Shown: positions 47,094-58,688, counted from the stretch's first letter. The stretch: DNA of 64,000 nucleotides from Diadema setosum (GCF_964275005.1 NC_092704.1:4746548-4810547), one strand, 5' to 3'. Numbers and translations are program-made. Notes: generated by a model not told the origin, from the sequence alone.

Positions 47094-48810
47094 GGCCATA
47101 TGATCTCGATTGAACCTTCAAATTTCTGTTCGTTTGTGATGTCAGACCATGATATAGGGAAATCGCACGTTTATCTTTCTTCTTTCCGTTTTTTGTTTCT
47201 TCTTCTTTCATACAATACAATCATGTAACACGTCTAAAAGGAGGCACTTTCAGAGGCAACTCCTTTATACTGGGGTTTTAAATCTTTAATAATTCATAAT
47301 TCATAGACATTTCAAGTCTATCAAGTGTGGGATGAGAAGAGTATAGAAAAAAAGACTGCGGGTATAGCATTTTAAAATTTTGATAGTAAATAACATCAAA
47401 GTTAAATGAAGATGCAGGTGATAATCTTACAAACCCAAAACATTATTGTAACGATGACAATGCTAGTAGGTGTGATGAATACGAGTAATTGCAGTTATAA
47501 AATTGGTTCTGTAAGGGGGGGGGGGGGGGGTTACACAGAGCTCAGTGATACCAGAGTTTTTGTTTTTGTGTTTGGTTGTTTATTTCTTCTCCGGAGGACT
47601 CTAACCACATCGCTGTGAAGAGAGCTCTCGCGGATGAAGTATTTTATTTGTTCCCCTGAATATGCACACTGCGTTCAGAATACAGATTTCGAATATACGG
47701 AATCTCATCATTGATTTTGCCTGTTGGACAGCAAACAAAAGTTTCCCACCGAATCAACCAGCATTGGTAACGGAAATAAAGGCCGTTCGCTGTTTGGTAT
47801 CACAACATCTCTCCTCTGCAGCTGAGTGATACCAAAAATAACATAGGCAGAAGGATCTGATCATTAAGAGAAATGGAGAAATCAAGGATAAAATCGAACG
47901 GAAGAGAAGCTTTACAAAATGTTATGTATGTCATTGTTAAGAGAAATGGTGTACACCTTGAATTCAGGCTAAACAGTAAGCGCATGAGATCACCTGCCCA
48001 ACGATGTACTTGACTTGTCCTGGATTGACCGGGATTGACCCGGATGTTATTGTATGAACCCTTGAGGGTTACAACCATCGACGCAGCATCGCGCGAAAAC
48101 TCTTTCAGAATCATCACGGACATTCTTCACTCGGGCGAAAACAACGTGCACACTGTCTGCGGAGATGGAGCGTGTTATCATCGGCGGCGGTTCAAGATGG
48201 AATTTAAATCTCTGTGAAAGGAGGGAACGAACAGATACAAAAGTCGTTTGGGTTGTTTTCTCCAGTCTTTATTCCTGTCATCGTGGGTGTTTGGACATTT
48301 CTTCGACGTTGAGGATGCCAGTATCTGCAATTCCTTTGCAAGACACCAATAATAATTGCATAGCTTGGATACCAGTAAATGATGTTAGATATCGATACAA
48401 TCAGTGTTTTATTGACTTCATCATGGCCAAAGAATAAAGCTGAGAGGAAGATACCCTTAAAAATATCATTTGCACTAGACACAAACAAATCTTTAGGTAT
48501 ATTTCTCGGGTATGTTTAGTTGTCTGTGAAATGATAAAAATGATTGAAAAAAGAACATACTTTGTGTAGGCCTATAAACCACTGTCAAGCAATGGTGTAC
48601 AGCAGTATATATCTTTCCCGGGTTACTGCTAACTCACACTGTTTGTCTGACACGACATTATGATAACAGCCAAATTACTGCAGTTGTATCTCTCTGTTGT
48701 TGTTTTTTTTTTTAAGTAAAGTATTATGCTTGAGGATCCTGCTTAGACCTTCAAAAAAGAATCCATTTAACAATGACGAAGGAGAGAAAATGAAGACAGG
48801 AATTCCGTAA

Positions 48811-48890
48811 AGGGGAGGTGCCTTTACTAAATTAAAGGGGGACTCCCCCCATTTTTCCTTTTTATTTCTTTTGTCTTAACAACAAAAAAA
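48811..48890. mobile_element. Reversed fragment of the 43831 hAT-like MITE
   Basis: The reverse complement reads 'tgttaagacaaaagaaataaaaaggaaaaatggggg', closely matching 43882-43918 ('tgttaaaacgaaagaaataaaaggaaaaaatgggag'). The terminal repeats are not preserved. Confidence 0.6.
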
Positions 48891-48915
48891 TAATAATAAA
48901 ACCACTGCAATTTAC

Positions 48916-49043
48916 CTGGAGTCATCTTTACCGTCAAGTATTGCCCTGGAATTCCAAGCGCTACATTGAGAAAAACAACATCCCTGACATCACAAACGCT
49001 GATTTGTCTCGCGGTGTCTACGTCATCCGCGGCTTCACTCTGC
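48916..49043 (-). CDS. Candidate internal exon, extracellular-type segment
   Basis: The minus strand has an acceptor (gttatcgagtacag) before 49043 and a good donor (ACTCCAG/GTAAATT) after 48916. The 128-nt segment is open for 42 codons with a protein-like sequence: an acidic start (Glu-Ala-Ala-Asp-Asp-Val-Asp), then a beta-rich Val-Val-Phe-Leu-Asn-Val-Ala-Leu-Gly and Gly-Gln-Tyr-Leu-Thr-Val-Lys. The last motif faintly recalls the Gly-Arg-Tyr-Val-Thr-Val strand of F-type lectin/discoidin folds; I would not assign it. The plus strand is also open with RNY codons, but lacks matching splice sites. A MITE fragment lies 25 bp downstream, within the presumed intron. Confidence 0.3.
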
Positions 49044-49413
49044 CTGTACTCGATAACACACGCAAACGCACACAAGTTTACCCACTACACCGATACACAA
49101 CTTACTACAAGACTGATTATACACCGAATGGTTATCAGGAAATGGCTTTGAAGAAACAAAATTTCTCTAAAAGTAATTGCAGTTTATCCTATCAAATAAA
49201 CGGCAAATTGAAGTAGAGGTTGACACAAAAATGTTGTGTCCAATGGTGTGTTCACAGTGTGTCTTATTATGGAGCTATATAGGGCCTACAGGAGTATCTC
49301 CATGGTCATTAATATGGCGATTATAATGGTTGACAGTGCGAACACTCTCCGTCGAACCCTAGACCTTATATGGCTGCACAGTGTGTTCATGGAGCGACTA
49401 TATGTGAATACGG

Positions 49414-49722
49414 TTTACAGCTCGTTATTCCGAAGGTTCGTTATTCCGAAGGCTCTTTAGTCCAAAGATTCGTTATTCCGAAGGTTCATTGTTCCGAATT
49501 TCATTTTCAGATTAACGAATCTTCGGAATAACGAACCTTCGGAATAACGCCACAAATGTTCGGATTTATAACGAACCCTTTTTCATTATCGGATTAACGA
49601 ACCCCTTTTCATTATCGGATTAACGAACATCTAGGTATAGGGAATTTGTGTGTTTCGGATTAACGACCCTTCGGAATAACGAACCTTCGGAATAGCGAAC
49701 CTTCGGAATAACGAACAGCACC
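49414..49722. mobile_element. Foldback element of iterated TTCGGAATAACGAACC words, copy 1
   Basis: About 309 bp built from CGTTATTCCGAAGGTT in the left part and its complement AACCTTCGGAATAACG in the right part, several copies each. There is a 26-bp internal unit twice (ACGAACCC.TTTTCATTATCG plus GATTA). Ends near ACAGCTCGTTATTCC and GGAATAACGAACAGCA are inverted. No coding. A second copy lies 0.6 kb on, in the same orientation. Confidence 0.8.
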
Positions 49723-50336
49723 CGTGAATGAATACACCAAGATACACTGTTAACTTAATTCTCCTCGATACTCTGATTCATGCACACTGTGATCTTTCCC
49801 GCAAGGATTATTAGTGAAATTATTTTATAGCAGCGGTCTTTAATTACTATAAATCATACCTACGCATGGTCTTTATGTTTTTGCAGCGTTTCCATTAATC
49901 GACTGATGGTTTCATCAAATAACATGTCAAAATAATAACATAACAAAAATAGTCAAAATTTCTTTACAAAATCACAGGTTAAAAAAAAAGGGAAGGAAGG
50001 TACCTAATCGCAAAATACTGTGGAAGTATCACAGTACATGAATACCATTCATTTGCACCAGCTTGAAAAATTGAGTCATGACACACATATTTTGGCCATG
50101 AAATATATACGAGGAATATAGGAACCCATAGATAGAGAAGACGTGTCTTAAATTAGAAAAAATGACGTTACGATTTAACAACAAAACCATCAAGGAAGAG
50201 ATCCACCCCTTCGCCAGAGCTATAATTCTTTAGTATTGTATATTTCCATAATTTCCTGTCTCTATTATTATTTTGATTGAAACTCATCAGTGGAGGGTTT
50301 CTACAATGAAAAATGTTATAAAAGACACAACGAAGT

Positions 50337-50612
50337 ATGGTTCGAAATACCGAAGGTTCGTTAATGTGTGCCTTCTGTTCATTTTCGGTTTAACGAACTT
50401 TTGGAATAACAAACTTCATTTCATTTTCGGAATTACGAACCTTCGGAATAACGCCTTAAATGTTTGGATTAACGAAGCCTTTTTTTTTTTCCTTTTCGGA
50501 TTAACGAACAGTGTAGTTATGGGAAAATTGTGTGTTTTGTTAAAACAAACCTTCAGAATAACGAACCTAGTTTTAAATCCGGGTTAAAGAACCTTGGGAA
50601 TAACGAACATCA
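50337..50612. mobile_element. Foldback element of iterated TTCGGAATAACGAACC words, copy 2
   Basis: A diverged relative in the same order: GGTTCGTTAA..., 'gaattacgaaccttcggaataacgcc', 'tttggattaacgaagcc', 'gaataacgaacatcac'. More degenerate than copy 1. Confidence 0.75.
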
Positions 50613-50614
50613 CT

Positions 50615-51145
50615 CTGTATATCGACATTGTGCCGTCTCTTTATCAAGCATCGTTGAACTTTGCTGACTTTCCGTAATAAATGTGTGAAGTAAATGCACA
50701 ATTTGATTACATAAATTCCGTTTACGAACTGTCGATTCTCACGTGATAATTGTTTAGGAGGAAAATTGCGGAAGGCCATAATCGGGTCACTAAGAAATAT
50801 CTACGGTTCTTGAAGCATGTTTTGATCATTCAAATAAGCTGTTTTCTCTATAGCTTCATTTTGGCATGCAGGTACACCTACCTTTGTGGGTTTTTGTTGG
50901 GAAAACAGCAACCTAGAAACATTGTTAGAGGATAAGTTGTAGCCGTCATTGCATTGAAACATAGCTAAACAAAAATAATTTTAACTCCCATAAAGGCCCT
51001 TAATTTGTCCGTTTATTGTCAACAGTCATGGGCAAGTAGTTTCCTGTACTAAATGATGATATCAGCTTATTACTTGCGTAATTATTTCACTTCATGGCCT
51101 GTGCCATTACCTTTAGAGCTAAACTTTAAATTTGAAGTTGTGCCC
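50615..51145. other. Gene-free stretch
   Basis: Nothing supported. Confidence 0.5.
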
Positions 51146-51499
51146 TTAAAGGGTGTGTGCAGTTCTGGTTGAGGTGAGGATTTAGCTTTTTGCGAGATAT
51201 CTAGAAACCACTCTATGAGATGTCAAAGAGCATGCAATTCTAAGGGGCATCAAAAGTTTATTTGATGAAAATCGGTTTTGAAATGGCTGAGATATCCAAA
51301 AACAAGGTGAAACAAAGAGATCTTAATAAAAGGCGTGACCTGTCGCCTTTTATCATTATCACTTTTTTTTTTGGATATCTCAGCCATTTGAAAACCAATT
51401 TTCATCAAATAAACGTTGAATCCTTCTTAAAATTACATGTTGGGAATGTTCAAAACATGAATCCCCACCTCAGCCAGTACTGGCCACAGTCCCTTTAAA
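51146..51499. mobile_element. TTAA-flanked MITE family 1, copy B (354 bp)
   Basis: Ends TTAAAGGGTG and GTCCCTTTAA. The same central palindrome as copy A is present (GAAAATCGGTTTTGAAATGG and complement). Confidence 0.88.
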
Positions 51500-51527
51500 G
51501 TTGAATTTGGCAGTGAGGGACGGACTA

Positions 51528-51731
51528 ATGAAGAACGAGTGGTATTCCCATCCATCTGGCTTGCGTGCGACATTTGACACGTTGAGTCTTTCTCGCTCCA
51601 AGACTTGCCAAGTGATCACCCTCCAAAGGGGAAGCCTTGCCAGCCTGGACAGGCCTGATCGAAAGACGTGTTTCCCGTGTAGTAAACAGGCAGAAGACCC
51701 CCACACCCAAACCAATATATGGGACTATTAA
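51528..51731 (+). CDS. Candidate open frame, Cys-x2-Cys-bearing protein, part 1
   Basis: From the ATG at 51528, 67 codons end at TAA (51729-51731). It has good codon balance and a Cys-Phe-Pro-Cys motif near residue 53. The frame starts only 28 bp after MITE copy B. A second Cys-rich open segment follows in the same frame after this stop (51758-51896, with its own acceptor). The two may be exons of one gene, or the remains of one. No family recognised. Confidence 0.28.
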   Translation: MKNEWYSHPSGLRATFDTLSLSRSKTCQVITLQRGSLASLDRPDRKTCFPCSKQAEDPHTQTNIWDY

Positions 51732-51757
51732 GGTGAAGGTTTGGTCTCCACTCGCAG

Positions 51758-51896
51758 AAAGGCTGCGGATGTGGTACAGTATTGCCAGGATTGCCGTGAA
51801 TTTGGGTTAGGCTATAACCATTACTGCAGAAGTGACATGCGTCATGGGTGCAACGCGTTGCTTTTTCCCGTCTGTTACAATTGTCTACAAAAATAA
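51758..51896 (+). CDS. Candidate terminal exon, small Cys-rich (zinc-binding-like) segment
   Basis: The acceptor ttggtctccactcgcag ends at 51757. The frame then codes 45 residues to TAA. Cysteines are arranged Cys-x2-Cys (Tyr-Cys-Gln-Asp-Cys), then Cys, Cys, then Cys-x2-Cys (Val-Cys-Tyr-Asn-Cys) close to the C-terminus. Aromatic and His residues lie between (Gly-Tyr-Asn-His-Tyr-Cys). Paired Cys-x2-Cys knuckles are typical of zinc ribbons, but no named domain fits. It is in frame with the segment at 51528-51731. Confidence 0.3.
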
Positions 51897-51942
51897 CATG
51901 TCACTGAACGCATTGTTCTCCTCTTTCATCGACCCCTCCCCC

Positions 51943-51980
51943 TCCCCCCCCCCCCCAAAAAAAAAAAAAAAAAAAAAAAT
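51943..51980. repeat. C-run/A-run junction
   Basis: C run followed directly by an A run of more than 20. Confidence 0.95.
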
Positions 51981-52487
51981 CAACGCAAAATTTCGTTAAA
52001 GGGGATGGCTAGTAACTGATCAGAGGGAATCAGTGGGAATGCTGGGGATCGATGATTCTTCCAATCCTTGTGGAATTCATTTAAAAATACATTATACAAT
52101 GTATATCTATTGTTGTGTGAAAATTATTTGCTTCAGAATGGTCTCATATTCAAGTAATGTGCAGTTTTATGTTAACGATCGCCCCATCACTGTACATGCA
52201 TACTAACCTGGAAACAACTCCTGAATATTCCAGCGATGTCAAATATCACAAGTCAGACGACGAATCACACAAGCAGAATGGTGAGAAATATTATTCAAAA
52301 TTCAAGACGTAAAATAAGTTGATTTGATTTCTACTAGAAAGGAATTTTAAAGATGATAATTTTGATAGCAACTATAACCTCTCCTCACGAAAGTCATTAT
52401 TCTTAAGTTCGGCGAAGGACGAATACTCTCCTAATATACGAAACATCTATACAGGCCTACAATATTTGTCAGTGTAAATCAAATATC

Positions 52488-52566
52488 CCCCCCCCCCCCC
52501 CCCAAAAAAAAAAAAAAATGAAGAAGAAGAAGAAGAAGAAAGAAGAAGTAGAAGAAGAAGAAGAAG
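52488..52566. repeat. C-run/A-run junction followed by (GAA)n
   Basis: A C run, an A run, then GAA triplets. Confidence 0.95.
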
Positions 52567-52739
52567 GGTCCCATATCGTACAAGCTTTGCTTCTTAGTGG
52601 GACCCTCCACTTCCATCCTCATCCTTAGTTGACTTGTATTATACGCTTTATGTATTTAACAAAGATGTAATCACATCTACTTTTCATTTTCATAATTTTC
52701 TTATGTACCTTTTCAAATTTTGTTCTATATCACAAATAT

Positions 52740-52858
52740 CCCGTGTATATGCAATGTAAATAAATTTCTTTGTTCATTTTGATGGAGGTGAAAATAAAGT
52801 TGAAATTGAAATTGAAAGAAGAAGAAGAAGAAGAAGAAGAAGAAGAAGAAGAAGAAAG
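52740..52858 (+). repeat. Retroposon-like tail ending in (GAA)n
   Basis: 'gtgaaaataaagttgaaattgaaattgaaa' followed by about fourteen GAA units. Confidence 0.5.
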
Positions 52859-52940
52859 TTGTTAAGGTTTGTGAACAGGTCACTGGGACTGGAGTGATAT
52901 TATGACGTGAGATTTTTATGTGTTATTGTCAGTGTTAAAC

Positions 52941-53239
52941 TACTCTCTAAAAAAAGTCGAGTGAAAATATTCACTCTTGAAGGAGTCAATACAAAAAGGG
53001 TGAATTTAGAGTGAAATTGGAGTGAATTTTGAGTGAAAATGTTTATTTTCACTCGTTTTCGTTTTAGAGTGACCTCAGGGATCACTCCAAATCTTCGAGT
53101 GATCCCTGAGGTCACTCAAAAATGAGTGAAAATGAACATTTTTACTCAAAATTCACTACAAATTCACTCTAAATTCACTCTTTTTTGTATTCATTCCTTC
53201 AAGAGTGAATATTTTCACTCGGTTTTTTTTTAGAGAGTA
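52941..53239. mobile_element. 299-bp iterated-word hairpin (TA-flanked foldback MITE)
   Basis: A near-perfect palindrome throughout. Ends are TACTCTCTAAAAAAAG and its complement TTTTTTTTAGAGAGTA. The arms consist of repeated GAGTGA/TCACTC words with spacers. The turn is at 'ccaaatcttcg' (about 53087-53097), flanked by GAGTGACCTCAGGGATCACTC-like sequence and its mirror. TA at both ends suggests a mariner-type target. The arms are more alike than those of the 7461 element, suggesting a younger copy. Confidence 0.9.
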
Positions 53240-53336
53240 TGAAAACAAGTGAATCTTTAAAATTCCATTAAACTGTTGTTTCTTCAAATTTTGTGAAATC
53301 CCAGCAGTTCTGCTTGATTCATTATATTTCTGTATT

Positions 53337-53884
53337 AAAGGGGAAGTTCACTCTTGAAATAAATTTGCTTAATATAATTAGAAAAAATGACACAATCACG
53401 ATAGTGAAAGTTTGAAGAAATTCTGATTTAAAAGAAGAAAGTAATGATATGTTGAAGGTGTGAGCAATCAAACGGAAATCGACAAATTGTGATGAAGCAT
53501 GTGAGCTCATATTATTCTATTTTGTCCTGTGCATAAAATTCTACAAATCTCTTTTCCTTTCTCTTCTTATTAATAATAATATGTAGCTGTTAATGACGAA
53601 AATACGATTGCATCATACGAAGGGCGCATTTATACGATATTGAAATGTACTTGACGGGAATATGAACATATCTTATTTCATGTTACAGAGCGCATAAGAG
53701 TAAGCTCAGGCCTGTACGAGCATGTGACAACTGCCAATTTGGGTTTAATTGATCACAACTTCAAGTCGTCATAACTTTAGTAGCTTTGATCATAATTTGC
53801 TCAAACTTTCACGGCCTTGTTCCTTTACTATTTCTGCTTCCATTCACACATAAACTTAATTTTCAGGGTGGGAACTACCTCCTG
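53337..53884. mobile_element. MITE family 3 (TTAA-AGGGGAAGTTC ends), ~548 bp
   Basis: The left terminus AAAGGGGAAGTTCACTCTTG is preceded by TT (TTAA). The right terminus, reverse-complemented, reads GAGGTAGTTCCCACCCTGAAA and is more diverged. The interior is AT-rich and non-coding. A half copy lies at 32225. The right boundary is approximate. Confidence 0.55.
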
Positions 53885-53889
53885 AACCT

Positions 53890-56800
53890 CAACGTGGCAG
53901 CATGGAAGGGCAAAATGTTCCTAAAACATTTGACAGTGACTTTCGTATTTTTTCTCCCCACCACTGCTATCAGACACGACATACTGCTACCTTTGTGACT
54001 GCACTCTAGGGTGAGATAAGACTCATTGTATTATCATGAGCACGGCCAAATTATCAAGTGCCACCACTTTTCATTATGATGTTTTTCCTCTCATTATTTT
54101 GTTTGCATTGTACCATCCTTTTTCCTTAACCCTTTTTGTTCTTTATTTCTCTTCTTATCTTTTCCCGTTTTTTGGTCTTCTTTAGTTCTCCCCCTTCTTC
54201 TTTATCCTATACTCTCCTTTCTCTTTCATCCCCCTTCTTCATCATGTTCCCATTTTCGTCGCTTTTCACTTTCTCAAGCCGACATTACTTTTTGATTAAT
54301 ATTTCCGTGGGAGAAAAATTTGATGATTTTATAATTTTTGAGCTTCAACCTTTCCAGCGGATATTTACTAAACAACGAACAGGCAAACGGAACAGAACGC
54401 AAAACGAATAATAATCAAACAGTTCAGATCACAAAGTGACCCTTACTGTAACTCTGGAATGTCAGGCTTCCCTTCGGACTATCTATAGGCCTATCTACAA
54501 CACCACCAATATTTATATTTGTTTATTAAAAACATGTAGATATTATCTGTTTAAATCTCGTCAAAACATTTTTTTTTTCATTTCTCTCCATTCATATAAC
54601 TGAATTTAAAGCTGTATTAATTTTTTGGGTATTACAAAAGGTGAAATGCACTTTCCCAAGCACTTTTAACATCAAATACTGTCGCATATAATCATGTTCG
54701 GGGATTTTGAGCAGCATGATTCCAAATCGACGCATTTCATACAATAAGGGTATAAGTTTAGGAATTATCCCATTCGTTTATGAGCAGGTCATTTCAAATG
54801 TTAGGCTATGTAATGTTAAAAAAAAAAAAGATATACAACTCACCCATCTCAGTTGCATGATACACATTATGAGTCAGTTTAACATTGTAGAGTAGCATTT
54901 TTTTTACATATAAGATAGTATACAAATTGTTTCACCAGTTTTCCCGTTTACTGAAATGGCTTTAGGATTCTTATAGACACAAGACAAATCGTCAGTGCGA
55001 ACAACAGTTGATTACTCCTTTTCCATTCCTCTGCGGAATGATAGCTTTATAACATGTCTTTCTCTGGACGCAAAACAAACTCACTTAAATTGAGTCTGTA
55101 ATTTTGAACGTCAAGAGAGCCCAAACAATTTCATGAAAGTGTTTAATGAGGAATTATACTCCATCTGAAATATTATCATGAAACTGTTTTTTAAGAGTGT
55201 GGATGTTGTAATGATTTTTACCAAGAAGAAGATGTTGTCAAGAGTTTATCTACAAGGCTCTATTTTCGTGGTATTTTCTTAACGTTTCGGCTGTGACAAT
55301 AATTGTTATTTTCCATAGATAGGATATTGAAATAAAGACGGAAAGGAGAGAAGCTTAAACCGGGGGGCTGAAGAAGGGAAATAGAAGCTTATTCTATGGA
55401 GATATTACTAATTCTGACCACTTCAAGTTGACTACAGTCTCGATTATGTTCACAAGAAGCCCTATCAGGTGGCTGACTGGATAATTTACGTCTTACCGTG
55501 ACTTTGTTGAATTCTCTCCACTTCTTGCTCCATTATTTTAATCCTCTTTTCAAAGTTTTCACTTCTCTTGTTCCAGTTAGCGTTAAAATTTGTTTCCTTT
55601 CTTTCGTTACATAGTGATAATGATTATGGTCTTATTAATCCAGGGTATAACCTTCACTGATAACACTGCTCTTCCATTATGGCCCACAGCTGCCGTTAGG
55701 TGTTTACCTCAGCATTGTCCAGGTACTCGCTTTCCTCACCTTGTTCCTCACCTTGCACGGACGTAAGCCCTTCGGTGGATTCGAACTCAGGATACCTCCG
55801 TTTGAATAGGAAACAACAACAACATCAGCATCAACAACAAGAGCAACAAGAACAAAAAACAAAGCAAAAACAAACTCACACTAAATAAAACGCAAACATA
55901 CAAACACTCACACACAAAGACAGAAAAGAAAGTGATTATTTTATCACCTGTAATGAAGGTAACGGAAATGTGTTTTCTATTGTACCTGGGAATTCCACAC
56001 TTGTTATAGCATGTCTATTATACTCTACAACATACAGGCTTATTTCTCTCTGATTTATTCATTTCCGTTACTTGTGAAATTGATAACGTGTACGAGTGCT
56101 AAAAACAAAACAAAACACACAACCTCAGTATCCGATTCACCAGGTAAGTCACGATGTTAATATTTTATTCCGTCAGGTGGAAATGTATATCGCACACCCG
56201 CCTTGAACCACACCCAAGGATTTTGTAGTGCAACAACGAAATCTTTCTCGCAGATTCTTCCCTTGTTAAAAACCGGCGAATTAAAGGGAATTATCATAAC
56301 TTGTAATGGTTCTAACATGTGTGAACATCATAATATGTTTCTTTGTTGCGTATGTGCGTGCGTATGTGTCTGTGTACATGTATGTTTATATAGGTTTATG
56401 TAATTTCATTTTGTAATTCTCTGTCAACTTTCTAACTTCTGCTGCCCGCTTCTCACTCTCACCATTTTAAAAGATTCTTCGAGACAGGTATGTCTGTGTG
56501 CATCTCTTTACTTTATACTCTTACCCGCAATGTCACATGAATTTGAAGTTTCAGTTGAATTTTCAGAAATCTCAGACTCTCCTCTACAATTTGACGGACG
56601 GAAGGGTCTCATTTTGAATATCCTCGTTAATTAAGTGCGCTTCTGTATTGGCACATTAATTCATTATGGAATACGCGCCCCCTCCTCTTTCCTCCTCCTA
56701 CCTCTTCCGACGCCCCCCCCCCCCAAAAAAAAAAGGGGGGGGGGGAGAAATGCAAAGAAAGATGAAAACTAAAAAGGCAGAAGAAAAATAGCATAAAAAT

Positions 56801-56945
56801 TATAGAACAAACTACTATCATCACGATTTCTCTCCGAGATTCATACAGTTTATGTAAGAAAGCAACCATGCTTCTCGTCTGTGTAGGGGAGGACAAAACA
56901 AATTGAGGAAGTGTTCTATAGGAATCAATGGATAATTCTGGAATA
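53890..56945. other. Gene-free stretch
   Basis: An isolated plus donor (TTCACCAG/GTAAGTC at 56144) has no exon I can support before it. (CAA)n-like runs lie at 55815-55880. A C/A/G homopolymer junction lies at 56716-56748. Confidence 0.5.
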
Positions 56946-56949
56946 GAAA

Positions 56950-57529
56950 TAATCCAAAAAGGGGAAAAAATTGTAAGCAGAGTAATGAAAATTTTATCAC
57001 AATCAGATTTGAAATAAGAAACTTATGAAATTTCAAATATTTGCTAATTTCGTGCACAAAAAGTTCTCGAACAGTTGATGTGAATATGCAAATGAGAGCT
57101 GAAATGTCATCACCATACAATTTTCCATTATGTAAAACAATAAAAAGAAACTTATTATAATCCAATGTATCTTCTACAAAAGCGTAAAATATACTGTTAT
57201 TACTGGCTGAATAACTTCAAAATAATGATCAGTTATCTGTAAAAGATTTTAGACTGAGGCATATTGTGTTTGACAAAAAAATCAAGATTATCAGAAAAAA
57301 TTATAATCATGGCAAGTTGTGCGGCGATGCATGACTTCATCAAATCTTTCATTTGCGTATTCGTATTGACTGTTCAAGAACTGCCTTGTGAAATTGGGTA
57401 AATTTCACAATTTAATGAAAATGTACTTCCCGTAGTATATTTTTATTCTGATCAGTATTCACTGTTGTGCTTGTAAATTTTACTCTTTCTTATCAGACTT
57501 AATAGTAAGTGACCAAGAATTGCCCTTTA
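56950..57529. mobile_element. MITE family 2, diverged copy
   Basis: Ordered matches to 26008-26615: 'ttgctaattt', 'gtgaatatgcaaatgag', 'gaataacttcaaaata', 'tggcaagttgtg', 'gactgttcaagaactg' and 'ttttactctttcttatcagact', ending CCCTTTAA. The left end is blurred. Confidence 0.65.
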
Positions 57530-58687
57530 ATGTTTTCCAATGCCATCATACTTTTTGTCCTGTTTAGTCGTGAGAAATGCAATATAGGACATTGTGTTTG
57601 CTTTCCAAGCTTGGCTCGTGTAGCTCCCGTAAACTCTCTTTATTGCCGTGAACCATTAATGACAGAATTTCAGATCTGCTGCTGCACTCTTTAAGCCCAC
57701 GTGGCATCCAGAACGGGAAACTAAACACTCAATTGTCATTATCCCGCTGACAATGACTTTGGCAGACGTATTTTGAGTAAATGATTTAACGGCGTTCTTC
57801 CGGGTCGAAGTGAGAGTAAAATATTCATTAGATATTGAGAAGCTAAATTAATCTAAGACCGAGAAATTTTGAGCCTTGTGAGTAGCCTAGACGGAAAGCA
57901 CACTTCTTCGTAATTTATCTCTCTCTTTATTATATTTGTCTTTCTTTCTCTTACGTTCCTTCATTGTTTTGGACGAAAAAAAATATTGCGCTATCAAAAT
58001 CCACTCTATACAACTGTAACGTACTCTATCTTCACACGATATATTAAATAAATAGGGTGATATTTCTTAGGTGCGAAGTTTGTAACTATCGGAATCATGA
58101 CGACTGGATCAAAGACTATTTTGACAATTATTGGAGTTATTGAAAGTGATTGGAAGTTAATTTTCAAGGAGATCGTCGGGCCGAAAGAGAAAATCAAATT
58201 GAAAACCGTGAGAAAGTTCCAAATTGTTTATTTCTACGTACTCTCACGATTGATGAATCACGCCACGAAATGATCTTTTTTCCCTATGACAGGAGCTAGG
58301 GAAGTATACTACAAGTATCTTTGTACTTTTTTTTTTTATCTCTTGTAGTTGAACTTTGAAGATAACTATAATCATCCTGAAGAGGGCGTCTTTCTTTGCA
58401 AAGTCTGATCAACCACCAAGTCTCGTATTTAAAAATACAGTGTCATAATTATTACAAGCTGGTCAAGCTCCGATACTCATCTGGAACAACTCAGAACAAC
58501 TTTGAAATGAAGCTCACAAAATATGCAATAAATAAGCAAACGTTTGATGAGATTGATGTCCGCTTGGAATACTGTCTTCTAATTTTTCGCGTATAGATGT
58601 TATTTAATCAATCCAGTAGCTGTGAATAGATGGCTGACTAAACACGAACAAAAAAATAGAAAAAACCTTCATGTGCATTTATGCAAC

Positions 58688-58688
<1 letters not shown>
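57530..58688. other. Gene-free stretch
   Basis: Nothing supported. Confidence 0.5.

Larger units (their letters stand above)
44001..48810. other. Gene-free stretch
   Basis: Two perfect hairpins are annotated separately. GC-richer patches at 44880-45060 (plus donor GCAG/GTGCGC) and 48040-48190 show open frames on both strands but no matched splice pair. The minus frame at 45741-45950 is likewise unsupported. Confidence 0.45.

Noticed and set aside
48044-48217. 57-residue plus-strand open frame
   Set aside because: No splice sites, no family, and competing open frames in the same patch.
53870-53998. Plus-strand exon after the acceptor 'aacttaattttcag' at 53865
   Set aside because: The acceptor is the right terminus of MITE family 3, and the frame beyond has no donor or recognisable content.
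55775-55800. GGATTCGAACTC resembles a reversed tRNA B box, suggesting a tRNA or SINE
   Set aside because: No A box at the right distance, no cloverleaf, and the microsatellite lies on the wrong side for a SINE tail.
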